From assembly GCA_946184595.1 (NCBI GenBank), contig CAMHFM010000007.1, forward strand, positions 1 to 11,751: a stretch of 11,751 nt of DNA, written 5' to 3'. Made by a program: the position numbers and the translations under genes. The notes under the pieces are model-generated. The model was not told the origin of the DNA. It made no database searches and saw only the letters and a list, made by a program, of their open reading frames with translations. Within the stretch, counting starts at the first letter, position 1. Each line of letters begins with the position of its first letter. The stretch is from an uncultured Azospirillum sp. (GTDB taxonomy: Bacteria > Pseudomonadota > Alphaproteobacteria > RF32 > CAG-239). Shown one piece after another: positions 5,817 to 11,751 of this stretch.

Positions 5817-7544
5817 TTATGCTTTTTTGAGCATAACTTCCGGGGCTTCGATGCCAAGGAGATAGAGCAGTTTAGTCAAAACATCTCTTACCAGGCGAGC
5901 TAAGCGCAAGCGAGAGGCTGAAATTTCAGGACTTTCGGCATTCATAATTGAGGATGCGTTGTAGAATGTACTGAAAGTTTGGGCTAATGTGTAAGCGTAA
6001 TCGGAAATGATACTTGGCTCTTTACTTTCATGTGCACGCATAACGATATTATTCAATTGCATAATTTTGAGAGCTAAATCGCGTTCTTCATTATTGGTAA
6101 TAAGAACATTACCTTCTTTAATATTGTTTCCTTTACGCAGAATCGAGTTAATTCTGGCGATAGCATATTGAATGTATGGACCCGTTTTACCATCAAATTT
6201 AGCAAAGTCTTCTAATTCAAATATATAGCCGGAAGCGATATTATTTTTCAAATCTTGGAATTTAATAGCAGCCATAGCGATTTGTGTCGTCAACTTTTCA
6301 ATATATGCGGCATCGTATTTGTCATCGGGTTCGGGCATTGATTCGCGAACTTTATCTTTGGAAAGTTTGATTAAATCTTCCAAATTCATGACACCGCCGT
6401 CACGGGTTTTGAAAGGTTTGCCGTCTGCGCCGTTAACTGTGCCGAATCCGATATGTTGCAATTTAACGTTCGGGGCGATACCTAATTTTTCGGCAACTTC
6501 AAAAACTTGTTCAAAGTGCAAAGATTGGCGTTTATCAACGACATAGATAATTTCATCGGCTTTCAGGTCATCAACGCGCATTTTTATTGTGGCAATATCT
6601 GTGACTTGATAAGCATAGCCGCCGTCACTTTTAACAAGAATAACCGGCGGTTTAGGTTTATTGCTTTCTTCCAGACGAATAATGGTCGCGCCGTCATCAA
6701 CTTCGGAAATACCCTTTTGTTGTGCTATTTTGATTATTTCGCCGCATGTTTCGTGCGCGTCGCTTTCACCTAACCATAGGTCAAAATGTGCATCAAGCTC
6801 ATCATAATTTTTCTTAACCGCGGCAACGGAAACATCTCTCAAATGTTGCCATGCTTTGCGGTATTCGGAATTGCCGTCTTGCAATTTAGCCGTGATTTGG
6901 CGTGCGGTTTCTTTTGCCCCTTCATCTTCTTTGCAACGGATATTGGCTTGTTTGTAAAAAGCGGAAATTTCTTCAATATTGTAATTATGGGCTTTGCTTA
7001 AATTTCCATCTTTGCGGATAATTTCAGCTAAAATCATACCCATCGGGGTACCCCAATCTCCGAAGTGGACATCAGAGATTGTTTTGTTTCCGACAAATTC
7101 TTCAATACGGCGAATCGATTCACCGATAACGGCAGAACGTAAGTGACCAACGTGTAAGGCTTTAGCAACATTCGGACCGCCAAAATCAAGCACGATTTTT
7201 TTCGGGCTTTCCACTTTTTCGCAACCTAAACGCTCATCTATACTTGTCGAATCAATGATTTTGCCAATTAAAGAATTGTTGATTTTGAGATTAATGAATC
7301 CGGGACCGTCAACAGAAATGGTTTCAAAATCAGCGTCTTTCTTTAGTTCTTCGGCAATTTGAGAGGCAATTTCGCGCGGGTTTTTGTGCTCGCTTTTGGC
7401 TAGAGCTAAAGCACCGTTGCATTGAAAATCGCTTAAATCTGGACGGTCAGAAGTTTTGACAACGGCAAATTTGGAATCGTAACCCAAAGTATTAAAAATA
7501 GACAGTAATTTATTATTGATTGTTTTTTCTAAAGATGCAGACAT
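5817..7544 (-). CDS. argS: Arginyl-tRNA synthetase
   Basis: This class I aminoacyl-tRNA synthetase attaches arginine to tRNA-Arg using ATP in the cytoplasm. The product has 575 residues, a normal length. The N-terminal Add-1-type tRNA-binding domain spans about 1-90 and ends in the usual GPGFINLKI (80-88). The catalytic Rossmann domain opens with FGGPNVAKALHVGHLRS, with the HIGH-box variant HVGH at 131-134, followed by GDWGTPMGM at 162-170. The degenerate KMSK-equivalent region GKPFKTRDGG lies at 375-384. TGPYIQYAIAR (454-464) leads into the DALR anticodon-binding domain that fills the C-terminus. This is the E. coli/eukaryote-like form (PNVAKxxHVGHLRS). The usual alphaproteobacterial enzyme has ANPTGPMHxGH instead. 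It lies 12 bases after the small lipoprotein gene, and its weak ribosome binding site (AGGA) overlaps that gene's stop codon, implying coupled translation. Confidence 0.97.
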   Translation of the reverse strand: MSASLEKTINNKLLSIFNTLGYDSKFAVVKTSDRPDLSDFQCNGALALAKSEHKNPREIASQIAEELKKDADFETISVDGPGFINLKINNSLIGKIIDSTSIDERLGCEKVESPKKIVLDFGGPNVAKALHVGHLRSAVIGESIRRIEEFVGNKTISDVHFGDWGTPMGMILAEIIRKDGNLSKAHNYNIEEISAFYKQANIRCKEDEGAKETARQITAKLQDGNSEYRKAWQHLRDVSVAAVKKNYDELDAHFDLWLGESDAHETCGEIIKIAQQKGISEVDDGATIIRLEESNKPKPPVILVKSDGGYAYQVTDIATIKMRVDDLKADEIIYVVDKRQSLHFEQVFEVAEKLGIAPNVKLQHIGFGTVNGADGKPFKTRDGGVMNLEDLIKLSKDKVRESMPEPDDKYDAAYIEKLTTQIAMAAIKFQDLKNNIASGYIFELEDFAKFDGKTGPYIQYAIARINSILRKGNNIKEGNVLITNNEERDLALKIMQLNNIVMRAHESKEPSIISDYAYTLAQTFSTFYNASSIMNAESPEISASRLRLARLVRDVLTKLLYLLGIEAPEVMLKKA

Positions 7545-7556
7545 TATTTAAGAATC

Positions 7557-7901
7557 CTATTTTACACATTTATAGTATGCAGTTGCGGGTAAAAGTACTT
7601 TGCAGGAAAAACCATCTTTTTTTACAAAAACAGCATGTGTTCCGGTGCTGTTTTTAACGCATTCGGCATCGGCGAGGGCTTGAAGTTCGCTTTCTTGGCT
7701 TAGAAACGGATTATAGCAGACTGCCGGAGCATCCGGTTTTGAAGTACCCGTATATAATCGAGAAATATCACTTGTTCCGGGGTTGCGTCGTCGGTCAATA
7801 TACGGATCCAATATACTGCAGCTGCATAAAAGGGAAGTCAATAAAACAAGGTTGAAAATTTTTGGACTGGACAATTTTAAAAACTCCATTACATTAATCA
7901 T
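7557..7901 (-). CDS. Small cysteine-containing lipoprotein of unknown function
   Basis: With the start at 7901 the product has 114 residues. A signal peptide (hydrophobic core about 15-25) ends in LCSC, making Cys28 the likely lipidated residue; cysteine at the -2 position is unusual but tolerated. The mature part begins SILDPYIDRRRNPG and continues with KPDAPAVCYNPF and QALADAECVKN. It carries four cysteines (62, 81, 100, 112) that could form two disulfides in the periplasm. From memory, similar short lipoproteins with a DRRR segment and an ICYNP motif occur in other Alphaproteobacteria; their function is not known to me. No clear Shine-Dalgarno sequence precedes any candidate start. 7901 and 7889 both give sensible signal peptides, while the longer frame from 7973 would add a second hydrophobic stretch and overlap the divergent gene, so it is unlikely. 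It forms a tight pair with argS downstream. Confidence 0.75.
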   Translation of the reverse strand: MINVMEFLKLSSPKIFNLVLLTSLLCSCSILDPYIDRRRNPGTSDISRLYTGTSKPDAPAVCYNPFLSQESELQALADAECVKNSTGTHAVFVKKDGFSCKVLLPATAYYKCVK

Positions 7902-7917
7902 AATTTTAACTATATAT

Positions 7918-8541
7918 ATGAAGTTCAGTAAAATGCAAATTGAAAATAAATATCTTGGTGATGATAAATTCAAAAAATTTTTAGAGCATTACAGCTGCCC
8001 GTCCCCATTAGCGGTGGTTAAGATGAAGTTTGCCGGTGCAATATGCTCTCCGAATCTTAATCTGCGTCCGACAGATGTTATTTCTTCTTTTTGGGAGGAG
8101 AATCGTACGCCGCGCTTGGAAACCAAAGAAGAGGCTGATTTATTTTTTAAGTTTTTTATGGGACTGTGGGATGAGGTTTTTCAGGATGTTAAGAAAAATC
8201 AAATCGAGTTGTCAACGTATCATAAATCAGAAAATATGTCGGACTTTATTGCTTTATGTCGTTTACGTTATGATGAAATAGAGTATGGCTTTGTTGAAGG
8301 TTTTTGGGGTGGACGAGATGATATGAAGCTTCCTTCGTATGTTGCTGAAATTATTGATTCCCTCTCTCAAATGGCGGAAGTTTATTTAACGCTTATTAAA
8401 AAGATTGAGGCGCAATCTTCGCAAGCAGACGTATGGAAACATTTTATTGCGACGGATAAAATGGTTGAAAAAGCAATTTCTTTTTTAATTGAAAATACAG
8501 TTTTGCCGAGAATCGAAAATTTAAACAGAACAGTCCAGTAA
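7918..8541 (+). CDS. Conserved protein of unknown function
   Basis: The product has 207 residues from 7918 and is soluble, without signal peptide or membrane segments. Its N-terminal part has the recognisable stretch KMKFAGAICSPNLNLRPTDV (35-54) followed by FFKFFMGLWDEVF (77-89). From memory this resembles a family of proteins of unknown function in Rhodospirillales and relatives with the pattern GxIxSPxxxxxPxxxxxxxW and an MGLWN segment. The rest is mostly helical and acidic. No active-site motif is visible. The start is uncertain: neither 7918 nor the ATG at 7933 has a Shine-Dalgarno sequence, and the frame open further upstream to 7783 runs through the opposite-strand lipoprotein gene, so it was not used. 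A TATATA at 7911-7916 with ATTACA 17 bases upstream could be a promoter, in which case 7933 would be the start. It is followed after 14 bases by the nitroreductase gene, so the two probably form an operon. Confidence 0.75.
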   Translation: MKFSKMQIENKYLGDDKFKKFLEHYSCPSPLAVVKMKFAGAICSPNLNLRPTDVISSFWEENRTPRLETKEEADLFFKFFMGLWDEVFQDVKKNQIELSTYHKSENMSDFIALCRLRYDEIEYGFVEGFWGGRDDMKLPSYVAEIIDSLSQMAEVYLTLIKKIEAQSSQADVWKHFIATDKMVEKAISFLIENTVLPRIENLNRTVQ

Positions 8542-8543
8542 TG

Positions 8544-8548
8544 AGGAG
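8544..8548 (+). promoter_or_regulatory. Ribosome binding site fixing the nitroreductase start
   Basis: AGGAG stands 7 bases before the ATG at 8556. It lies inside the short in-frame extension that begins with the ATG at 8541 (which overlaps the previous stop), so the inner ATG is preferred. Confidence 0.8.
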
Positions 8549-8555
8549 AAAAAGT

Positions 8556-9092
8556 ATGGATTTATTTGAGGGGATTTTAACCCGTCGTTCCGTTCGTCAA
8601 TTTGATACAACAAAAAAAATCAGTCAGTCTGATTTAGAAGATATTATACGTGCAGCGCAGTATGCTCCTTCTGCACACAATAAACAGCCTTGGGAATTTT
8701 TTGTTATAACAGATAAAGAACAAATGACGGCTTTGCGTCATGTTCAGCCCTGGACTTCTTTTGCAAAAGATGCCAGTGCCGTTATTTTGGTTTGCGGTAA
8801 TACCGATGAAGCATTTAGCCGTCATAAAGAAGATGAGACTTGGAATTATTCGGATATTGATTGCTCTTTAGCCTCTGAAAATCTGTTGTTGGCAGCTCAC
8901 GCCAAAGGAATAGGGGCTTGTTTTTGTGGGGCGGCACCAATGCCTAAAGTCATTGCCGGTCTGCAGGAAATGTTTTCTTTACCGAAAAATATTCGTCCGC
9001 TTTCCATTGTTATTTTAGGATATCCGAAGGACGAGCCTAAACAGCCGACAGACAGATTTAAGCCGGAAAAAATTCATTGGAATAAGTGGTAG
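8556..9092 (+). CDS. Nitroreductase-family FMN-dependent oxidoreductase
   Basis: The product has 178 residues and is probably a cytoplasmic FMN-binding homodimer using NAD(P)H; the true substrate cannot be read from sequence. The N-terminal TRRSVRQFD (9-17) is the classic phosphate-binding start of this superfamily, followed by APSAHNKQPWEFFV (37-50), which contacts FMN. The region SLASENLLLAAHAKGIGACF (103-122) is the typical central helix and glycine turn, and ILGYPKDE near 154-161 closes the fold. The protein ends in DRFKPEKIHWNKW, a form common to small nitroreductases of this group. The length fits the short single-domain branch. It is the second gene after the 207-residue protein. Its stop codon directly abuts the stop codon of the opposite-strand zinc-ribbon gene, and no terminator is seen. 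Confidence 0.93.
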   Translation: MDLFEGILTRRSVRQFDTTKKISQSDLEDIIRAAQYAPSAHNKQPWEFFVITDKEQMTALRHVQPWTSFAKDASAVILVCGNTDEAFSRHKEDETWNYSDIDCSLASENLLLAAHAKGIGACFCGAAPMPKVIAGLQEMFSLPKNIRPLSIVILGYPKDEPKQPTDRFKPEKIHWNKW

Positions 9093-9860
9093 TTATTTCG
9101 TAAAAGTCAGTAAGATATATTTAGCCTCAGTAGGAACATTTATTTGAAGATTAAAAGAAATTTTTGCTTTTGCTTGGATATTCTTTGTTTCTAGAGTTTG
9201 TTTTATTTGTTGAATGCTTGAAGCGTCTTCATTCAGAATATTTATCAAAACAGTCGGGATTTCCAATTCATCATCTGTAGTGTTATAAATAAAGCCATTA
9301 ACGCTGAGTTGCTGGGGATTTTCTGAATCATTGTATCCTCGAACAATATTTTGAAATTCAAGGCCTTCGCCGATAACACGGGATGGAATGCCTAAGCTGC
9401 TGTATAATACTTCAGCCTGAGGAATCCGGCGTACTATTTCAAAGCGCGCCGCAAAAAGACTTAAGCAGATAATAACCAAAAGCCCAAGGACTTCAAAAAA
9501 TATTGTAGAGTATTTATCCCAACCGAGAAGCTTTTTGATTCGGGGAAAAATCTTCTTTAGGGTTGGAAGTTCATTTATTTCCGTATCAATCTTATTGGTT
9601 TCATCTTTCAGTCTTGAAAAAATGATATTTATTTCATTATCCTGATTTTCTGTTTCGTTCTCTTCAGCTTCAGGATTTGGTGTTGCCACCATTTCGCCAT
9701 TGGTATCGGCGAGAACATTTTGCGGAGGGGTGGTTTCGTCTTGAGCCGTATATGTCCATACTTCTCCACAACGTTTGCAACGTAACTTTTTGCCTTTCTT
9801 AGAAAGCAAGGCATCTTCTATTGAGTAGCAGGTTTGGCATTTCGGACAATATATTTTCAT
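9093..9860 (-). CDS. Zinc-ribbon (MJ0042-type) membrane protein with DUF3426-like tail
   Basis: The product has 255 residues. The N-terminal zinc ribbon is MKIYCPKCQ with Cys5 and Cys8, then RCKRCGEVW with Cys28 and Cys31, matching the MJ0042 type CPxC...CxxC. An acidic, probably disordered linker spans about 40-100. One membrane segment at about 118-139 is preceded by lysines and arginines, which places the zinc ribbon in the cytoplasm. The C-terminal domain (about 145-255) has the beta-rich, FxLyD/DUF3426-like look, including VNGFIYNTTDDELEIP at 187-202, and should lie in the periplasm. The function is unknown. The pairing with divergent ftsEX recalls other Alphaproteobacteria and suggests a role near the envelope or division, which is inference. 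The start at 9860 is supported by AGAGG upstream. Confidence 0.88.
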   Translation of the reverse strand: MKIYCPKCQTCYSIEDALLSKKGKKLRCKRCGEVWTYTAQDETTPPQNVLADTNGEMVATPNPEAEENETENQDNEINIIFSRLKDETNKIDTEINELPTLKKIFPRIKKLLGWDKYSTIFFEVLGLLVIICLSLFAARFEIVRRIPQAEVLYSSLGIPSRVIGEGLEFQNIVRGYNDSENPQQLSVNGFIYNTTDDELEIPTVLINILNEDASSIQQIKQTLETKNIQAKAKISFNLQINVPTEAKYILLTFTK

Positions 9861-9878
9861 TTTTACCTCTTGGAATTT

Positions 9879-9906
9879 ACTATATTATCAAAAAGCATTT
9901 AATCAA
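9879..9906 (-). promoter_or_regulatory. Promoter for the zinc-ribbon gene
   Basis: On the minus strand, TTGATT (9906-9901), 16 bases and TATAGT (9884-9879) give a fair sigma-70-like match, with the expected transcript start about 10 bases before the start codon. The rest of the divergent gap to ftsE (to 9973) is AT-rich and holds a TATAAT at 9929-9934 on the plus strand that could serve ftsE, but it lacks a good -35 box. Confidence 0.4.
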
Positions 9907-9960
9907 AGTAAAAAAACATTTTATTAAATATAATTCTTGCTATATGCTGTTCAAAACAGA

Positions 9961-9965
9961 AGGAG
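9961..9965 (+). promoter_or_regulatory. Ribosome binding site pointing to a TTG start for ftsE
   Basis: AGGAG, within AGAAGGAGAGAGA, stands 8 bases before an in-frame TTG at 9974. No comparable site precedes the ATG codons at 9995, 10001 or 10013 or the upstream ATG at 9821. Confidence 0.7.
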
Positions 9966-9973
9966 AGAGAATC

Positions 9974-10705
9974 TTGATAAAAAGCGTCAGCGACATGGAT
10001 ATGATTATAGGTATGCAGAATGTTGGTATCCGCTATGGGCAAGGTGCAGAAATATTAAGCGATATCAATATGGCGTTAAAACGAGGCTCTTTTCATTTTT
10101 TAACAGGAAAAAGCGGAGCCGGAAAAACATCGTTATTAAGTATGATGTATCTTTCTCAAAAAGCTTCTCGGGGAATCGTTAAAATTTTTGGAAGAAACGT
10201 TACTTATACGGATAGAGACAGTTTGGCGTTATTGCGCCGAAAGATAGGCGTTGTTTTTCAGGATTTCAGATTGTTGGATCATATGAGCGCGTTTGATAAT
10301 GTAGCTCTTCCTTTAAGAGTTTGCGGTATGGATGAGCGTGAAGTCAGGAAAAGAGTAACTGAACTTTTGCAATGGGTAGAATTAGACAAAAAAATTAAAG
10401 AGCCGGCTTCTACACTATCCGGTGGTGAAAAACAGAGAGTAGCAATTGCTCGTGCTGTTATTAACAGACCAGAAATATTGCTGGCCGATGAACCGACAGG
10501 AAATGTAGATAGTGATATTGCTCATAAATTAATGAAATTATTTGTTGAATTAAACAAGTTGGGAACAACAGTTGTTATCGCTACACATAGTGAAAAATTA
10601 ATTACGGATTTCCCTTTCCCTCGCTTACATCTTCAAAATCGCGGGTTGAAAATTTATCGTCCGATAATTGAAGATAATACTGTTAAGGGAGGTATCCATG
10701 AGTAA
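9974..10705 (+). CDS. ftsE: Cell division ATP-binding protein FtsE
   Basis: FtsE is the ATPase of the FtsEX complex, which sits on the cytoplasmic face of the inner membrane at the division ring and drives periplasmic cell-wall hydrolase activation through FtsX. With the TTG start it has 243 residues. Walker A is GKSGAGKT at 45-52. The Q-loop stretch VVFQDFRLLDHMSAFDNVAL (93-112) has the wording typical of FtsE. The ABC signature LSGGEKQR is at 148-155, Walker B ILLADEP at 168-174 with the catalytic Glu173, and the H-loop histidine is His205 in ATHS. The open frame continues upstream to 9821, but that stretch overlaps the divergent gene and reads like untranslated AT-rich DNA. If TTG is not used, the ATG at 9995 or 10001 is the next choice. 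Its last 8 bases overlap ftsX. Confidence 0.96.
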   Translation: MIKSVSDMDMIIGMQNVGIRYGQGAEILSDINMALKRGSFHFLTGKSGAGKTSLLSMMYLSQKASRGIVKIFGRNVTYTDRDSLALLRRKIGVVFQDFRLLDHMSAFDNVALPLRVCGMDEREVRKRVTELLQWVELDKKIKEPASTLSGGEKQRVAIARAVINRPEILLADEPTGNVDSDIAHKLMKLFVELNKLGTTVVIATHSEKLITDFPFPRLHLQNRGLKIYRPIIEDNTVKGGIHE

Positions 10706-11612
10706 GGATATTATCAGCTCAAGAAAGCAAGAAGTTCCATTGCAGGATGATAGTTCTAATGTCTTTTTACAGGTTATGGTTTGCATCGCCGTTTTCCTTT
10801 TTGGGGTAACATTGGCCGGGACTTTATCTGTTAATGCCATGGTAAAAACTTGGAATGATAGTATATTAGGTGCGTTAACGGTTCAAATTATGCCTGTCGT
10901 CGGAAATAATAAAGAGGCTATGACTGCAGAAGTTTTACGCCAACAAAGTAAAGCTGTTGAATTTCTTAATGAATGGCCAGGGGTTGAAAAAGCTACTCCT
11001 TTGTCAGATAAACAATTAAACAGATTATTGCAACCATGGCTAGGTGATGGTGTTGATGTTTCGGATTTGCCGGCGCCACGACTGATTGATGTTAAAGTCA
11101 AAAAAGGAATGCATATTAATTTTTCAAAACTCGCAGAAAGTTTGGTTAAAGAAATTCCTTTAGCGTCAGTTGATGATCATAAAATATGGTTAGATAAATT
11201 GATTAAATTTGCTGATAGTTTAAGATTGCTGGCGATGGTGGTTTTAATTTTAGTTGTTGCCGTAACTTCCGGTGCAATCTTTTATTGTACGCAAACGAGT
11301 TTAGGTTTACATCATCATGTTATTGAAATCTTGCATTTGATGGGAGCTAAAGATACATACGTTGCGCAACAATATGCAAGAAAGGCTTGCTTTTTAGGCT
11401 TTATGGGCGGGGTTTACGGTTTGATTCTTGTTATTCCGACTATTTTTGTTATTTCTGGTTTAGCATCACAAATAGAAGGTGGTATTGTCAGCGAAACGAC
11501 TTTATCTATGATGGATTGGTTGATTATATTCAGCCTGCCTCTGTTTTCTTGTTTTATATCGATGATAACAGCTTATTATACAGTCAAACATACGTTGATT
11601 AAATTTATGTAG
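10698..11612 (+). CDS. ftsX: Cell division permease-like protein FtsX
   Basis: FtsX is the membrane subunit that pairs with FtsE and passes its ATPase cycle to cell-wall hydrolases or their activators in the periplasm. The product has 304 residues. Four membrane segments are visible at about 23-45, 173-198, 227-255 and 273-295. The large periplasmic loop (about 46-172) is the partner-binding region. After the second segment, VIEILHLMGAKDTYVAQQYA (208-227) matches the cytoplasmic coupling segment that contacts FtsE. The cytoplasmic N-terminus is short. The start at 10698 follows GGGAGG by 6 bases; the earlier in-frame ATG at 10668 lies inside ftsE and lacks such a site. The ATG lies within the end of ftsE (8-base overlap), so the two subunits are probably made by coupled translation. 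Confidence 0.95.
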   Translation: MSKDIISSRKQEVPLQDDSSNVFLQVMVCIAVFLFGVTLAGTLSVNAMVKTWNDSILGALTVQIMPVVGNNKEAMTAEVLRQQSKAVEFLNEWPGVEKATPLSDKQLNRLLQPWLGDGVDVSDLPAPRLIDVKVKKGMHINFSKLAESLVKEIPLASVDDHKIWLDKLIKFADSLRLLAMVVLILVVAVTSGAIFYCTQTSLGLHHHVIEILHLMGAKDTYVAQQYARKACFLGFMGGVYGLILVIPTIFVISGLASQIEGGIVSETTLSMMDWLIIFSLPLFSCFISMITAYYTVKHTLIKFM

Positions 11613-11621
11613 TGGGGCTTG

Positions 11622-11751
11622 ATGAAGAAGATCGGACTAATTTTTATTTTATTTATTTTCGTCGTATGGTTTGTCGGCCTGGTGATTTTTGATTATAGAA
11701 TAAATCATTTTTCATTTGATAATAGTTATAATTTATGTTTTCAAAATAATG
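11622..11751 (+). CDS. Start of a YdcF/DUF218-like membrane protein, cut by the window edge
   Basis: Only the first 43 codons are present. They encode a basic start (MKKIG), a single hydrophobic segment at about 5-24 (LIFILFIFVVWFVGLVIF), then DYRINHF and a polar stretch. The gene begins 9 bases after the ftsX stop. In Alphaproteobacteria the gene after ftsX is commonly a YdcF/DUF218 family protein with one N-terminal membrane anchor and a VGLxxFxYRI-like segment, which fits what is visible. The catalytic-like domain of that family would lie beyond the window, so the call rests on position and the anchor only. Confidence 0.55.
   Translation, partial: MKKIGLIFILFIFVVWFVGLVIFDYRINHFSFDNSYNLCFQNN

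Noticed and set aside
7783..7917. Longer start for the 207-residue protein, adding 45 residues
   Set aside because: The extension runs opposite the lipoprotein gene, is unlike the rest of the protein, and lacks a ribosome binding site.
7902..7973. Longer start for the small lipoprotein, giving 138 residues
   Set aside because: It would place an extra hydrophobic stretch before the signal peptide and overlap the start of the divergent gene.
9821..9973. Longer start for FtsE, adding 51 residues
   Set aside because: It overlaps the start of the divergent zinc-ribbon gene, encodes a lysine-rich stretch unlike FtsE, and lies upstream of the only good ribosome binding site.

Overview
The window looks like a chromosomal segment of a low-GC, AT-leaning alphaproteobacterium, probably an uncultured host-associated or gut lineage; that placement is inference. 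The main support is the right end. There a zinc-ribbon (MJ0042-type) membrane protein gene diverges from ftsE-ftsX, which are followed by the start of a YdcF/DUF218-like gene, an arrangement I associate with Alphaproteobacteria. The phosphoglycerate kinase and two small conserved proteins also read as alphaproteobacterial. Two housekeeping genes, argS and gap, belong to subfamilies that are not the usual alphaproteobacterial ones.

Layout. 1-870: one secreted lipoprotein gene on the plus strand with its own terminator. It has no Shine-Dalgarno sequence and different codon habits, and it resembles Bacteroidota lipoproteins. 871-3358: a minus-strand pair, a 625-residue protein of unknown function followed by a 164-residue conserved protein of unknown function. 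The pair has a good promoter, and an inverted repeat covers the ribosome binding site of the second gene. 3380-7901: a minus-strand run of small lipoprotein, argS, gap and pgk, with a strong hairpin terminator between gap and pgk and another after pgk. 7918-9092: a plus-strand pair, a conserved protein of unknown function and a nitroreductase-family flavoprotein. 9093-9860: the zinc-ribbon membrane protein on the minus strand, abutting the nitroreductase tail to tail with no spacer. 9974-11751: ftsE (TTG start), ftsX (8-base overlap) and a truncated YdcF-like gene.

How the genes work together. gap and pgk encode consecutive glycolytic enzymes. ftsE and ftsX encode the ABC-type complex that links the division ring to cell-wall hydrolysis in the periplasm. 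The small lipoprotein is tightly joined to argS, with no obvious functional link. Several starts were revised from the longest open frame using ribosome binding sites: gap at 5715, the nitroreductase at 8556, ftsE at 9974 and ftsX at 10698. No tRNA, rRNA, CRISPR array, transposase or phage gene was seen. The most unusual part is the 625/164-residue pair. I could not assign it a function and do not claim a defined system.
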